Assembly: GCA_018398815.1 (NCBI GenBank)
Contig: CM031628.1
Location: 13,034,642-13,098,641 of the forward strand
Source of the DNA: Conus ventricosus
Taxonomy: Eukaryota; Mollusca; Gastropoda; Neogastropoda; Conidae
DNA: 64,000 nucleotides
Reading direction: 5' to 3'
The number at the start of each line of letters is the position of its first letter. Position 1 is the first letter of the stretch. Position numbers and translations under genes: made by a program. The notes under the pieces were generated by a model. It saw nothing but the letters and a program-made list of their open reading frames with translations, was not told the origin of the DNA and ran no database searches. Positions 10,207 through 20,952 of this stretch are shown piece after piece.

Positions 10207-10354
10207 CAGCCAGGATGTTACTAATTGAAGAAGTTGGTAACAGAGCAGATTTTTTTAGTTAAGCGTTTTTCATTTCGATATTAAAATATTTTGCTTAAAA
10301 AGAACATTCTTGTAATTCTTGATTTACTATCCCTCCCTCCTCCCCCTCCCCCCA

Positions 10355-10389
<35 letters not shown>

Positions 10390-10879
10390 GGGGGGGGGGG
10401 GGCGGGGGGTGGTGGTTGGTGGTTTTGTTTTGCTTTTTGTTTTGTTGTTTTTTTTGTTTGTGTGATCATTAAAAAAAAAAGGTCTTCGTCCTTGCCCTCC
10501 CACCTTCCCGTTTCCACCACCCCTTCCTTCCCCCCATTTCACTCATCTCTCACATCCTCACTTCCCAATCCTCACCCCCCCCCCCCCTTCTTTTTTCTCT
10601 CTCTCTCTTTTTTGTGCGACACTCTGTATATAATTTTATGTCTTACAATACTATGAATTATATATTTTAAACCGATGCCCAATTGTTGTGGATTAATCAA
10701 CAACGAAAAAGTTTTCATTGTTTATACGTATCGGGAGGAAAAGCTGAACTCAATGAGCTACTGATTGTTGCTGGGTTTTCAAGATAAACCCTGAAAATAC
10801 TTTGAATAAAGAAATGTTTTATTGTGACTATAGTGATATCTGAGGAATTGGAACATGGGAATTTTCTTTTGTATACATG
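10207..10879. repeat. Homopolymer tracts (poly-T then poly-G; C runs) in otherwise empty sequence
   Basis: About 30 T at 10357-10388 run directly into about 14 G. C runs near 10576-10588. The rest is AT-rich with no coding signal. Confidence 0.85.
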
Positions 10880-10935
10880 TGAGTGTGTGTGCGTGCATGT
10901 GTGCGTGTGTGTATGTGAGTGTATATATGTGTGTG

Positions 10936-11001
<66 letters not shown>

Positions 11002-11066
11002 AGTGTGTTTTAATGTAGTGTAGTGTAGTGTAGTGTAGTGTGTGTGTGTGTAGTGTAGTGTAGTGG

Positions 11067-11111
<45 letters not shown>

Positions 11112-11135
11112 TGTGTGTGTGTGTGTGGTGTGTTC
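10880..11135. repeat. (GT)n compound microsatellite with AGTGT units
   Basis: GT runs broken by several TAGTG pentamer repeats (11013-11066). Frames rich in cysteine/valine or histidine/threonine are artefacts. Confidence 0.95.
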
Positions 11136-11224
11136 TTGCTCACGCAGTGTCATTACCCTCATGACGCTCATTCGCCCCACCCCCCTCCCCCCCTTCTCTC
11201 TCAATCCCACACCCAGGATTTTCT

Positions 11225-11345
11225 GTCACTCCTCAGCACCGGCAGTTCACAGAGTATAATCAACGTCAGGTCCCTTACGAGGCAACCCCCCAGAGGAGAC
11301 ATGCACTGCTGCAGACTTACCTCGGCACTGCCTTTTCTGATCCAA
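11225..11345 (-). mobile_element. SINE-like family B, tail fragment
   Basis: On the minus strand this reads GTTGGATCAGAAAAGGC, GCAGCAGTGCATGTCTCCTC, GGGGTTGCCTC and TGAACTGCCGGTGCTGAGG. It matches the tail of the family B copy at 15043-15300 (GTTAGATCAGAACAGGC, GTGCAGTGTCTCCTC, GGGTTGCCTC, GATTGCCGGTGCCGGGG). Confidence 0.6.
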
Positions 11346-11365
11346 CAAATGCAAGACACACAAAA

Positions 11366-13720
11366 TCACAGAAATGTATGGCTGTAGGCTGACAGCCTTT
11401 GGCCCTAAATCAGTATCCGTTTATGTGCTTTTGGATACTTTCTCGTGAAGTCCCAATGGCTTAAGTCAGGCATAGGTATACTACATTTATCATCATCTTA
11501 ATAAGATCCAACTCAGTGGAAAATACCTGGTCTTTAAATTTTTGTCAATTTGATTTTAAATGCGTTTACTGATGGCGCGTTGATAGTGTCATCGGAAAGG
11601 TTTTTCCCACAGATTAATGATACGGTTAGTAAAAAAAAACTTGCGGAACTGGTTAGTTGCAAAATGTGTTTTGGTTATTTGAAGTTATGTCCCCGAGTCT
11701 TTTCATAGTTAGCCATAGTGAACAAGGAAGAGGTGGTGCAAGGATCATAAATATTGTGCATAATTTTGTATACTTCAATGAGATCACCTCTTAGTCTTCT
11801 GAATTCTAGGCTAGGCAACCTAAACAGAGTTAGGCGTCCTCATAACTAAGATCACGAGTACTCGTTCTAGTTATACACTTTGTAAATCTTCGTTGAACAC
11901 CTTCAATCATATTTATATGTTTTTTAAGATAGGGGCACCATACTGAGTTTCCATATTCAATAATTGGTCTAACTAGAGCTTTGAACAATGGAATCATAAT
12001 TTCAGGAGATTTATTTGTAATAGTCCTCACAAGAAGACCAGCAATTTGATTACCTTTTTTCACAATGTTGTTTATATGAGTCTCAAAGTTCAAATCTGGG
12101 TCCATGGTGACACCTAAATCCTTCTCAGCAATAGTACTTTCCAGTGTTCTATTGACCCCATTTTCCAGTATTGTGTACTGATAGTGTGGATTATTCTTGC
12201 CAATATGCAGAACTTTGCATTTCTCGCTATTAAACTGCAATAGCCAAGTATTTGTCCATTTCACTAGATTGTGTATACACAATTGTAAATGATCTCTGTC
12301 TTCTATATTCGGATGACAGAGTAAGCCTTGGTGTCGTCTGCAAAGATTTTTACTTTACAATCTACCTCCTCAGGCATATCACTTATAATGTATATGAACA
12401 AGGTCGGTCCGAGGAACACTATCTTGTGGTACTCCACTAGTCACGTTAACCTTCGACGATTTACTACTGTTTACACTTACAAACTGTGATCTTCCTTTTA
12501 AGAAATCTCTGATCCACGATAGTAGCTTGCCTTTATACCGTAGCCTCCAGTTTATTTTACCAGTCTTTGGTGTGGAACTGTATCAAATGCTTTCTCAAGT
12601 CTAGGTAGACTGCGTCAACTGGTTATTTTCTCATCCAATGTAACTAACCATCTTGTAAAGTAACAAGTAGTTGTGTAACACATGAACGCCCCGTGGTAAA
12701 TCCAAATTGTTCTCTAGATAACAGGTCATGTTTGGTTAAGTGCTGGCAAAGAGCGTCTCGAATAAAACCCTCGAAAACTTTACAGACAACAGATGTTAGG
12801 CTGACTGGACGGCAGTTTCCTGCTGAGTTCTTGTTTCCTTTCTTAAAAAATAGGACGTACTTCTGCTTCTTTCCAATCTTTCGGTATTACACCCTTTTCT
12901 TGTGTTCTATCGAATAATGTCTTCAGTGACTTTAGCCAGCTCCTTCATACTCTTGGGTGAATTCGTCAGGTCCTGGGGACTTCGATGGGTTTAAGTTCTT
13001 TAATGTTTTTTTTTCCATCTGCTCGGTTGTGATCTCCACTTTTGTTAATTCTGTAACCTCTTTTTTTACATGAAAACTCTGGAACGTTTATGTTACTTTC
13101 CTCAGTAAAAACACTGGCAAAAGAAGCTGTTTAGTACACTTGCTTTTTCAGAATCATTTTGTGCTAAGGTACCATCTTCCTTTAGTAAATTAGCTTATCG
13201 ATTCTTTTGGTATGGTTTTACTGTAAACATAACGGAAAATCCTTTTGGGTTTTGCTTAGATTCTTTAGCCAGTTTTAGCCTCCTTTGCTTTTACATTTTT
13301 CCTTGTCCCCCATGTTACTTGGTTTCTGCTCTTGCATACAATTTGTAGTTTTCATTTGTGGGGGTATTTCTTGTACCTTTTAATTTGAAGGCTCTGCGCT
13401 TAAGGTGAATTTTATCTAAGAGAGATTGGTGAATGGGGTCTCGTCTTGGTTTGTTGGTTGGTCCTTGTTTAAAGACTTTTTAGGAATAAATTTTGTCCAT
13501 TTGACTTAATAAGTACATTATGAATAATCCCCAAATTTCATCCACTGGTGCTTCATTGGTCAAAAGGTCATTCCAATTTATCTCTCCTACATGTTTCCTC
13601 ATGCTTCGTAGTCTCTTTATCCAGTTGATACTTCACAGAGTAACCAGATGAGTATTCCTTTCTGACTTGAACATCGAAGTAAAGAGCTGAGACACAGCCT
13701 CCTTAACCCCCTACAGGTAA
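11366..13720 (-). mobile_element. CR1-like LINE, 5'-truncated and heavily frameshifted
   Basis: Read on the minus strand, reverse transcriptase landmarks occur in order: the motif-1 region with PIFKKGNKNSAGN and RPVSLTSVVCK (about 12870-12790), EQFGFTTGRSCVTQLL (about 12715-12665), VDAVYLDL..AFDTV (about 12600-12555), SGVPQDSVLGPTLF (about 12440-12400), FADDTKAYSV (12335-12305), then the C-terminal part described separately. NRIINLW and DDTINAPSVNAFKIKL (about 11625-11540) precede the 3' UTR. The extreme 3' end carries ACATTTCTGTGATTTTGTG, like the short 8-bp-type tails of CR1 elements. Many frameshifts make it non-functional. Sequence from 13000 to 13720 is presumably the degraded linker and endonuclease end, but I could confirm little of it. 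Confidence 0.8.
11830..12282 (-). pseudogene. Reverse transcriptase C-terminal region of the CR1-like LINE
   Basis: This 150-codon frame contains WLLQFNSEKCKVLHIGK (the post-catalytic K.F..EKC..L..G block), EKDLGVTMDPDLNFETHI and RPIIEYGNSVWCPYLKKHI..IE.VQRRFTK, typical of the reverse transcriptase thumb of CR1/L2-type LINE proteins. The catalytic FADD lies just upstream in another frame, so at least one frameshift separates this piece from the polymerase core. It is the best-preserved part of the element at 11366-13720 and has no independent start. Confidence 0.85.
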
Positions 13721-13875
13721 TATAATAACCGCTCAGTTCAGAGCGAGGGTGACAACTTCTTCTCGAGTGCAGTACCAAATCAACCACTTGCCGATGTCGA
13801 CGACTGTTGCCACAAACTCACCACAGCCACAACTACGAAGAGCAAACCGAGGTCACCACGTGAATAGGGATGACG
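13721..13875. other. Short unique spacer
   Basis: No recognisable feature between the LINE remnant and the 19-bp array. Confidence 0.6.
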
Positions 13876-14343
13876 GCCACTGGACATTCAGATCACCACT
13901 GGACATTCAGATTACCACTGGACATTCAGATCACCACTGGACATTCAGATCACCACTGGACATTCAATTACCACTGGACATTCAGATCACCCACTGGACA
14001 TTCAGATTACCACTGCCATTCGGATTACCACTGGACATTCGGATTACCACTTGACATTCGGATTACCACTGGACATTCAGATTACCACTGGACATTCGGA
14101 TTACCACTGGACATTCAGATCACCACTGGACATTCAGATCACCACTGGACATTCGGATTACCACTGGACATTTGGATTACCACTGGACATTCAGATTACC
14201 ACTGGACATTCAGATTACCACCGACATTCAGACATTCAGATTACCACTGGACATTCAGATTACCACGAACATTCAGATCACCACTGGACATTCAGATTAC
14301 CTCTGGACATTCAGATCACCACTGGACATTCAGATTATCAGAC
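13876..14343. repeat. 19-bp tandem repeat, about 24 copies
   Basis: Unit GACATTCAGATTACCACTG with T/C and A/G variants (ATTACC versus ATCACC, CAG versus CGG). A few units are shortened. The long open frames (HSDYHWTF repeats) are artefacts. Confidence 0.95.
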
Positions 14344-14392
14344 AATGAGGATCAGGATAACGAGGATGAAGATGGTGTTACGGAGCTATTCC

Positions 14393-14670
14393 GATCTGAG
14401 ACCACGTCACCAGGCCGTACACCACGCTTCCTTTTGTAACCTATCCTAGCGTCAACCAGGGCTGAGAGATACAGATACCTGCGGGGTTGGTCTGGAAATT
14501 GACTAACACTCTCACAGACGCTTCCATTGAATAAATGAAACTCGACTGGATGTTCCCAGTGTTCTGATATGGGCCGGTAACACACTCGTCTCTGGGCAGG
14601 CGTTGGTTGGAGCCTAAACTCCTCACAGATAAGTGATTCTGACTGGATATGAACTCACGAAGCCGACCAC
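14393..14670 (-). mobile_element. SINE-like family B, head and body fragment
   Basis: On the minus strand this contains GCAGGTATCTGTATCTCTCA, CTGAGAGTGTTAGTCAA-type sequence and ACACTGGGAACATCCAGTCG. These align with the copy at 30698-30885 (GCAGGTGTCTGCATCTCACA; ACACTGGAACCACACAGTCA). It stops at the 19-bp array. Confidence 0.65.
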
Positions 14671-14689
14671 TATATCATGCATACTGGTG

Positions 14690-14975
14690 ATGAAGTGTAT
14701 TTGTTGACGGACTACAGGTTACGACCAGTGAGTTGTTATTTCCTGACAGATCTGATAATAGTGTGTTTGTTGACAGACTACAGGTTACGACCAGTGGGCT
14801 GTTATTTCCTGACAGCTCTGATAATAGTGTGTTTGTTGACAGACTACAGGTTACGACCAGTGAGCTGTTATTTCCTGACAGCTCTGATAATAGTGTATTT
14901 GTTGACAGACTACAGGCTACGACACATGAGCTGTTATTTGCAGGCAGATCTGATAATAGTGTGTTTGTCAGCGGT
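14690..14975. repeat. 66-bp tandem repeat, about 4.3 copies
   Basis: TGATAATAGTGTGTTTGTTG recurs at exactly 66-bp spacing with few differences. Divisibility by three leaves both strands open, which is an artefact. Confidence 0.95.
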
Positions 14976-15042
14976 AATCGGCGAGTGCATGGGGGCTGTC
15001 GTTGGACGGACGTGATGGCGCCCTCCGGAGGAGAGCTCACTT

Positions 15043-15300
15043 ACGCCGGCTCTGCGACTAAGCAATTATTGTCGTCAGTAGGGGGCTTAGTAGGTGGTGT
15101 CCTGCATATGTTAGATCAGAACAGGCGCCACTGAACACCACCGAAGTGACTCGGCAGCAGTGCAGTGTCTCCTCCGGTGGGTTGCCTCTTGACGACTTGA
15201 CATTGACTGCTCCCTGTGGATTGCCGGTGCCGGGGCTGCGGCGGAGCCGACCGGGCTGTGGCTGTGGACGGGGTGTCGGAATGAGCGGCGTGGGTGCACT
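15043..15300 (+). mobile_element. SINE-like family B, tail copy
   Basis: Contains AAGCAATTATTGTCGTCAGT, GGCTTAGTAGGTGGTGTCCT, TTAGATCAGAAC and CACCACCGAAGTGACTCGGC. The same blocks occur in order in the minus-strand copy at 30310-30445 and, interrupted, at 2840-3490. It continues for about 150 bp with sequence shared with 11225-11345. Confidence 0.7.
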
Positions 15301-15333
15301 GCCTTTGAGGTGGCGCAGAGGTTGGGACAGCCA

Positions 15334-15385
15334 AAAAAAAAAAAAAAAGAAAAAAAAAAAGAAAAAAGAAAGAAAGAAAGAATTT
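15334..15385. repeat. A-rich low-complexity tract
   Basis: Poly-A with occasional G (AAAGAAAG). Confidence 0.9.
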
Positions 15386-16481
15386 CTGCAGACCAGAGTT
15401 TCTGGTCAGACTTGGGAAAAAAAAGAGCTTTGATTTAACGTGGTATGACATTCTCGAAATTTCGAATAGGAATGATGCTTTGTTGAAATCAGGCTGTTTA
15501 TGCAGGGGAAGTATGCTGAGTGTTTTTAGTTCCTCATCTGTTATTAGAGAACAGCTGGAAGGAGGAGCAATGCTTCCCGGCCCGTTGATGAAAACAATTC
15601 AGTCTTCTCTGATGGACATCACCAAACCCATCCCGCATTGTTGAGCATAATTGATACGACACAGCACGTGCGCTTTGAACATGAGCAGAAGTGCATTAAC
15701 GTTAAGTGCAGTAATGTTAACATAGTGCTTAAAGGTCTACTTTAGAGGTTTTCGATAATTGGTCAGCTTATGCAGAAATATGAAATGTTTGATAAATTGG
15801 TAAAAATAAACATCCGATTCGCTCCCGATCACACGAAATCGATCCGCGAAAGTGGGCATTTTCACCTGTAATCAAGAAAACGGGAGGTAATCAACTACAT
15901 CTTGGCTTAACTGCTCTTGGATGTGACGTCACATGATGGACAGCGACGGCGACAGAAAGCGATTCTGATGGTTCTTGCGCATCTCGCTCGGTATTTAATT
16001 TATCATGTAAAAGCAGTGACTATGATTGCGACAGCCAATGTGACTCTGGGGATGTTTCTGCAAGGCCTGTACCTTATCAGTTTGAACGCTAAGTTCTTTT
16101 TACCACGTCAGTTCAGTTCCAGCTGGACGCCGGAACACAGCATTCCGAAGGCGTACGGACTTTACCGAAGTCTCGAAGGAGGCTACCGACTGACTTCTTG
16201 ATGCGATCACGCGTGGACGGCGAGCGGAGATTCTCCTTCTTCAAGCCTTAACGTGTTCATTCAATTTAACAAGTGTGATCTGTCCATAGATAAGAACAGA
16301 ATAAACGTGCGACTATCGTACTCATCTGTACGAGCTTACCACTCCGCCTTCAAAGTATACGCGCACAATGCAGACGAAGTTTTTGATCCACTCGAACGCG
16401 CTCGGCAATTGTCGGAATAGCTCGTTTCCGCGGTCCAGCTGTAACTGACGTGGTAGAAAGAACTTTAGCTGCCCGGCATGG
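15386..16481. other. Unique region with a diverged inverted match to the THAP segment
   Basis: A stretch near 16079-16125 (GCTAAGTTCTTTTTACCACG then CAGCTGGAC and ATTCCGA) matches, in inverted orientation, the minus strand of about 16470-16405 (GCTAAAGTTCTTTCTACCAC, CAGCTGGAC, ATTCCGA). A GTGACGTCAC motif lies at both outer ends (15920-15929 and 16694-16703). The arms do not match between these blocks. No gene is recognised on the plus strand. Confidence 0.45.
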
Positions 16482-16590
16482 TTGCACAAACCGAATCCAC
16501 TTCTTTCGAGTATCTGCATCAGATGGAAATGTGTGCAAAGAATATCCGTCTCCTGCTGAGCGGCTGCACTCGCCTACAGCACAATATCTG
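16482..16590 (-). pseudogene. N-terminal half of a THAP-type zinc finger
   Basis: The minus-strand frame contains RYCAVGECSRSAGDGYSLHT, then FPSDADTRKKWIRFVQ. THAP domains, which are DNA-binding C2CH zinc fingers, begin with C-x2-4-C followed by a conserved H.FP....R..W block, and this matches closely. The C-terminal half with the C-x2-H pair is not visible: after FVQ the frame continues into unrelated sequence to a stop near 16350. Upstream the frame is open back to a stop near 16757 without any ATG. It could be an exon of a host gene, or part of a THAP-bearing transposon such as a P element. I see no splice site that decides this. Confidence 0.6.
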
Positions 16591-16784
16591 CCACCCCCTC
16601 GTGACTTTTTAGGCTGTAGGGGTTCGCAACTCGTGTTGATTTCACTTGGCGTTGGCTTGTTGTGTAGGTCGCGGCTGACGGCCAGTCCATCAAGTGACGT
16701 CACGATTTTCGGTCTACCGCGCGGGGTTTGAACAGGTGTGCAAAAGTCGTTTTTTATCTATTAAATTCTTTCGGCGATTTTATT
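16591..16784. other. Spacer between THAP fragment and CR1 element
   Basis: A short open extension of the THAP frame, then AT-rich sequence with no recognised feature. Confidence 0.5.
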
Positions 16785-17023
16785 TAAAAAATGAATACCA
16801 TACCGTAGTTATATGATGAAGTTGCGCATGTCCAGCGAGGAGGCTGCCTGGTTCTTGGAGCTCCCGTTTTTTAATTCATTTTTACAATTTTTTACGCCTT
16901 GCTTCTTTTACTCATACGAGTATCCGTGAATTTTAACATCAGCACTGTTAGCTGTTGGTAGTTTAACGTTTATTTCTTTTCTTTTTTTTTAACGAAATTG
17001 TGTTTTAAACCCTTTCAGGTAAG

Positions 17024-17332
17024 GTGAGTCTTATTTGGCTTTTCAAGATGGCTACGGGCGTGTTGTTCCCCGGCTTCGTTAAAAGTTTTCTATTTTTCCT
17101 TGCTGTTTTCACATGTGACAGGAACAACAATATCCCTAGCACTCAGTTTAATTTTGAAATTTTAGATGTAGACGTAGACACCTTTAGTTCCATTTTTGCA
17201 GGTTTTAAAACTTTGTGCAACCTGAACCATGTTAGTCTCCTGTGTGCACCTGCGCCGAGTACTGTTCTCACGTCTATTACTAGGCCCAGATTTGAACCCC
17301 TGATTTCAATTAACATCAGAATAGTACAGTGA
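17024..17332 (+). CDS. Unrecognised 102-codon frame at the 5' end of the CR1 element
   Basis: Begins MSLIWLFKMATG. A hydrophobic stretch (LFFLAVF, near residue 25) is followed by acidic sequence (EILDVDVDTF). I do not recognise a domain. It overlaps the next frame by four bases (GTGA at 17329). It may be the ancestral N-terminus of the element's first protein, put out of frame with the 2A/PHD part, or simply chance. An ATG is present at 17048 as well, so the start is undecided. Confidence 0.35.
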   Translation: MSLIWLFKMATGVLFPGFVKSFLFFLAVFTCDRNNNIPSTQFNFEILDVDVDTFSSIFAGFKTLCNLNHVSLLCAPAPSTVLTSITRPRFEPLISINIRIVQ

Positions 17333-17718
17333 TAAGGAACTGTTTGAAGAAAAGAGTTAGACATAGAGGAGTTAAATCATGGCTTTTAAGCCTCATCCTG
17401 CTATCGGGAGACATCGAACTTAATCCTGGTCTGTCCACCAAAGTAAAATATCCATGCGGAGTTTGCAATTTGAGAGTCACATGGAAACATAAAGCAGTTG
17501 CCTGTGACGTCTGCAATACATGGTATCACACTAAATGTATGTTAATGAATTCAGCAGTTTATGAAGCATTATGCAATAGTGATATATCTTGGACTTGTTT
17601 TACCTGCGGGCTTCCAAACTTTAGTTCGAGACTTTTTGAGATTCTATTGAAGACTGCAGCTCAGAAAGCAACCGCTTTGACCCTATCTCACCAGACCGAC
17701 CCCCAAAAGAAAACTTGA
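17329..17718 (+). pseudogene. CR1 element protein with 2A-like motif and PHD finger
   Basis: The frame holds a hydrophobic lead-in then LLSGDIELNPGL near residue 30. This matches the D-V/I-E-x-N-P-G-P ribosome-skipping (2A) motif except that the last proline is leucine. Next is a PHD-type C4HC3 zinc finger: CGVC, CDVC, WYHTKC, then WTCFTCG. 2A sequences near the N-terminus of CR1-like retrotransposon proteins are known from sea urchin and molluscs, and PHD fingers are known in CR1 proteins. There is no ATG: the frame opens at GTG after a TAA 15 bases upstream, so the true start is lost or lies in the overlapping upstream frame. It ends at a TGA where the endonuclease continues in another frame. 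Confidence 0.75.
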
Positions 17719-18540
17719 AATTTTGTCCTCAGTTTGCATCCACCCCTGATTCTAAAACTGATAAAATCCCCAATCACAAAGTGCAACTGAACCCCAAATC
17801 ATTAAGAGAAAAAGATAAACTTAAATGCATAGTCGTAAATTTTCAATCTCTTTTCAAGAAAAAGGAAGAATTCAGTAATTTAGTTACCGAAAAAAACATT
17901 GATGTTGTAATTGGAACAGAAACTTGGCTAGAAACTGGAACATCCAGCAGTGAACTTCTAATGGAGGATTTTGATATTTATAGAAAGGACAGACTTGGAA
18001 AAAGAGGTGGGGGAGTCTTGATTGCCATTAGGAAGAACTTAGCCAGTGAGTTTTTATACCAAGGCAAAAATAGTGAAAGTTTATTTTGTAGGATTAATTT
18101 TAAGAATAAGAGACCTGTCATTGTTGGATCAGTTTACAGACCCCCAGACTCAGATGTAAATGTATGTTCGTCTATTTGCAGAGACATTTCTAATATTGTT
18201 TTGGCAATAGGAAGGCAATATTATGGATTGGTGGAGACTTTAACTTACCAGATATTGATTGGGGTGAAGATGCCATAATTGGTAATCAATACAGTAAAAA
18301 TATTAATACTCAGTTTTTTGATACCACCAAAGACCTTGGATTAGTACAGTCAGTTGAAGCACCAACTCGTGGTAAGGCATTCCTGGATATATTTTTTACC
18401 AATTGTCCAGGCGCTTTAGGCAATCAGGAATTAATTGCAGGCCTGGGTGATCATGACATAATCCTCTTAGAGAGCAACTTTCAACCCTTTCGAAGAAAAC
18501 CCCTAAACGTACCATCAGACTCTGGAACCAAGCAGATTTA
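17715..18540 (+). pseudogene. Endonuclease domain of the CR1 element
   Basis: An exonuclease-endonuclease-phosphatase fold that nicks target DNA for retrotransposition. Visible motifs are VVNFQSLFKKKEEF, GTETWL (catalytic glutamate), GGGVLIA and VGSVYRPP in one frame to about 18225. After a frameshift come GGDFNLPDIDW (catalytic D.N), LDIFFTN and GLGDHDIILLE (the SDHD-type histidine motif, with G for S). The domain is complete in content but split by the shift near 18230, and another shift near 18510-18545 leads into the reverse transcriptase frame. Confidence 0.85.
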
Positions 18541-18546
18541 TCAAAA

Positions 18547-20620
18547 TTGCGCAAGGATACTCATGATTTCAGTCGTCTTTTTTTGAGGTCCCATAGTGTT
18601 AAAGATAATGTCAGTGACCTTTGGAAGTGTATAAAAACTAACTTGGAATTTATTATGGATGACAACATACCTACTAAAATAACTTCAAGCAAGAACCACC
18701 AGCCATGGATTACTACAAAAACTAAACGTTTGTTGAGAAGGAAACATTGTTTCTTTAAGAAATTGAAACTACATCCCAATTCAGAAAGATTACTGGTTAG
18801 GTATAAACATATTAAGAGAAGGTGTCAGAGAGAATGTAGGCTTGCTCACTCCAATTATGTTAATTCGATGATTTCTGAAGGTGATCATCAAAACAAGAAA
18901 TTATGGTCTTACATAAGGAGTAAGAGACAGGACAATATTGGGATTCCAGACCTGAGAAACAACCAGAATAACCTAATACAGGACCCTGAAGGGAAAGCAA
19001 ACTTACTAAACAAGCAGTTTTGTTCAGTTTTCTCAAATCCCAAACCTTTAATTAACGTTAGACTAAAGGATGATGATAAACTCCCTGAAATGCAGAACAT
19101 CAAAGTAAACAAAGCAGGAGTATTTAAGTTACTGACCAACATCAATGAAAACAAAGCTACTGGTCCTGATGGCGTTCCTGGCAAGCTCTTAAAATTATGT
19201 GCCAATGAATTGAGTGAGGTATACCAACTACTTTACCAAGCTTCACTGGACCAGGGAGTAATACCTGATGAGTGGCGAGATGCGAGCATTGTTCCCTTAT
19301 TCAAAAAGGGTGACAAAACAAAAGCAGAAAACTATAGACATGTATCTCTTACATCCATATCAGCTAAACTACTTAAACACATAATATATAGTAGCATAAT
19401 GGACCATCTTGACAAATATGACTTTTTAAATAATGCCCAACATGGTTTTAGACAGCGAAGGAGTTGTGAGACTCAACTTATAACAACTCTCAATGATTTT
19501 AATAACTGTCTTAACAACAGGCAGCAAATAGATGCAATTTTATTAGACTTTTCTAAAGCCTTTGATAAGGTTGACCATGAGGGCCTGCTGCTTAAATTAG
19601 AACACATCGGCATTGGCGGTTCTTTGCTAAAATGGGCTAGATCATTTCTCGTTGGGAGAACGCAGAAAGTTGTTGTGGAAGGGTCGTCATCCCATTGTAA
19701 ACCAGTCTTGTCAGGTGTACCACAGGGAACTGTTCTGGGGCCCTTGTTTTCTTAATTTATATAAATGACATAAGTAGAAATCTCTCTCCTGGAACTACTA
19801 TAAGGCTTTTTGCAGATGACAGCTTAGTATATAGAACAATCAGAAGCAAGAATGATACACGCATTCTACAAGAAGATCTAAACGCTTTACAAGAGTGGGA
19901 AAGTACTTGGAAAATGGAATTTCATCCCCAAAAGTGCCAAGTGTTGCGTATATGTAACAAACGCTCACCAATTAGATCAGATTATTCTATCCATAATACT
20001 ATTCTTAAAGAAACTAATGCTGCAAAAAAATTTAGGCGTGATTATAGATAGTCGTCTCAAATGGAAAGAACATTACAATTTAGTATGTAAGAAAGCAAAC
20101 AACATCTTAGCTTTCTTATACAGGAATATCAGTGACTGCCCCCCAAAAAGTTAAAGACGACAGCTACAAAACACTGGTTAGACCAGTACTGGAATATGGT
20201 TGCTCAGTTTGGGATCCTTACCATCTAAAGGATAACCTCGAAAAGATTCAGAAGAGAGCAGCACGGTTTGTAACAGGGAACCACATCAGAGAAAAGGGGA
20301 ATACTAGGAAGAACATGAGGAAATTAGAATGGAAACCCTTAGAAGAGAGAAGAGCTTTTATTAAACTTAACATCTTCTTCAAAGGCAGAGCTAAAGTAAT
20401 CGATATTCCAATGGAACAACTAGTATTGAATAAAAGTAGCACCAGGAGTGGCGGTCAATGTTATACCATACCTGCATCAAATATTGACAGCCACTTACAT
20501 TCTTTTTATCCCAGTTCTGTACGGCTGTGGAACTCACTGCCGGGTGCCATCAAGATTGCCACAAGTGCAGTCTCATTTAGGGGACAAGTTGATTCGACAG
20601 TTTTGAGATCTGCATATTGA
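18547..20620 (+). pseudogene. Reverse transcriptase of the CR1 element
   Basis: Copies element RNA into DNA at the nicked target. The first frame (to 19755) shows NKATGPDGVPGKLLK, LFKKGDKTKAENYRHVSLTS (histidine replaces the usual proline of RPVSLT), QHGFRQRRSCETQL, ILLDFSKAFDKVDH (catalytic aspartate) and LSGVPQGTVLGPL. A shift follows, then LFADDSLVYR carries the catalytic FADD near 19810, with the FHPQKCQVL block. Further shifts near 20025 and 20145 precede the C-terminal part, RPVLEYGCSVWDPYHLKDNL, AARFVTGNH and SVRLWNSLP, ending at 20620. All core motifs survive but the enzyme cannot be read through. Confidence 0.9.
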
Positions 20621-20861
20621 CGATTTTCTATTTTTACTTCCCCAGATATTTACTTTTACCTGGGCCTGAATTTGGCCATTGCTTTTAACTTCTTGAATCG
20701 AGTGCGACCCCTTGTTGCCAAATTTGCTCCAGGGGCCAACAGTCTTGAGTTGCACTGTTTTATGTTTTATGTTATTTTATTTTACTTTTTAACATGCGCG
20801 CTGGTGACCTACTCGTTTTTGAGTGAACCAGTATTTTAGGAAGAAGAAGAAGAAGAAGAAA

Positions 20862-20952
20862 CCAGACAGACAGAGGAGCACAGGCAGACACAGAAACAAA
20901 GGGAGACAGACGGACAGACACACACAGATCGTCCAGGCCTCTAGCATTCACC
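20862..20952. repeat. CAGACA-rich spacer
   Basis: Short CAGA/GACA repeats after the LINE tail. Confidence 0.75.

Larger units (their letters stand above)
16785..20861 (+). mobile_element. CR1-type LINE, nearly full length, several frameshifts
   Basis: In order: 5' region (from about 16785, boundary uncertain), a frame of unknown function (17024-17332), a 2A-like motif with PHD finger (17329-17718), apurinic-like endonuclease (about 17800-18480), reverse transcriptase (about 18550-19850 and on to 20620), a 3' UTR and a (GAA)n tail (20839-20861) preceded by GGTGACCTACTCGTTTTTGA. This order and the tail fit CR1-clade elements. Roughly six frame changes separate the domains, so it is inactive, but the preservation suggests a fairly recent insertion. 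No target-site duplication was identified. Confidence 0.88.
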
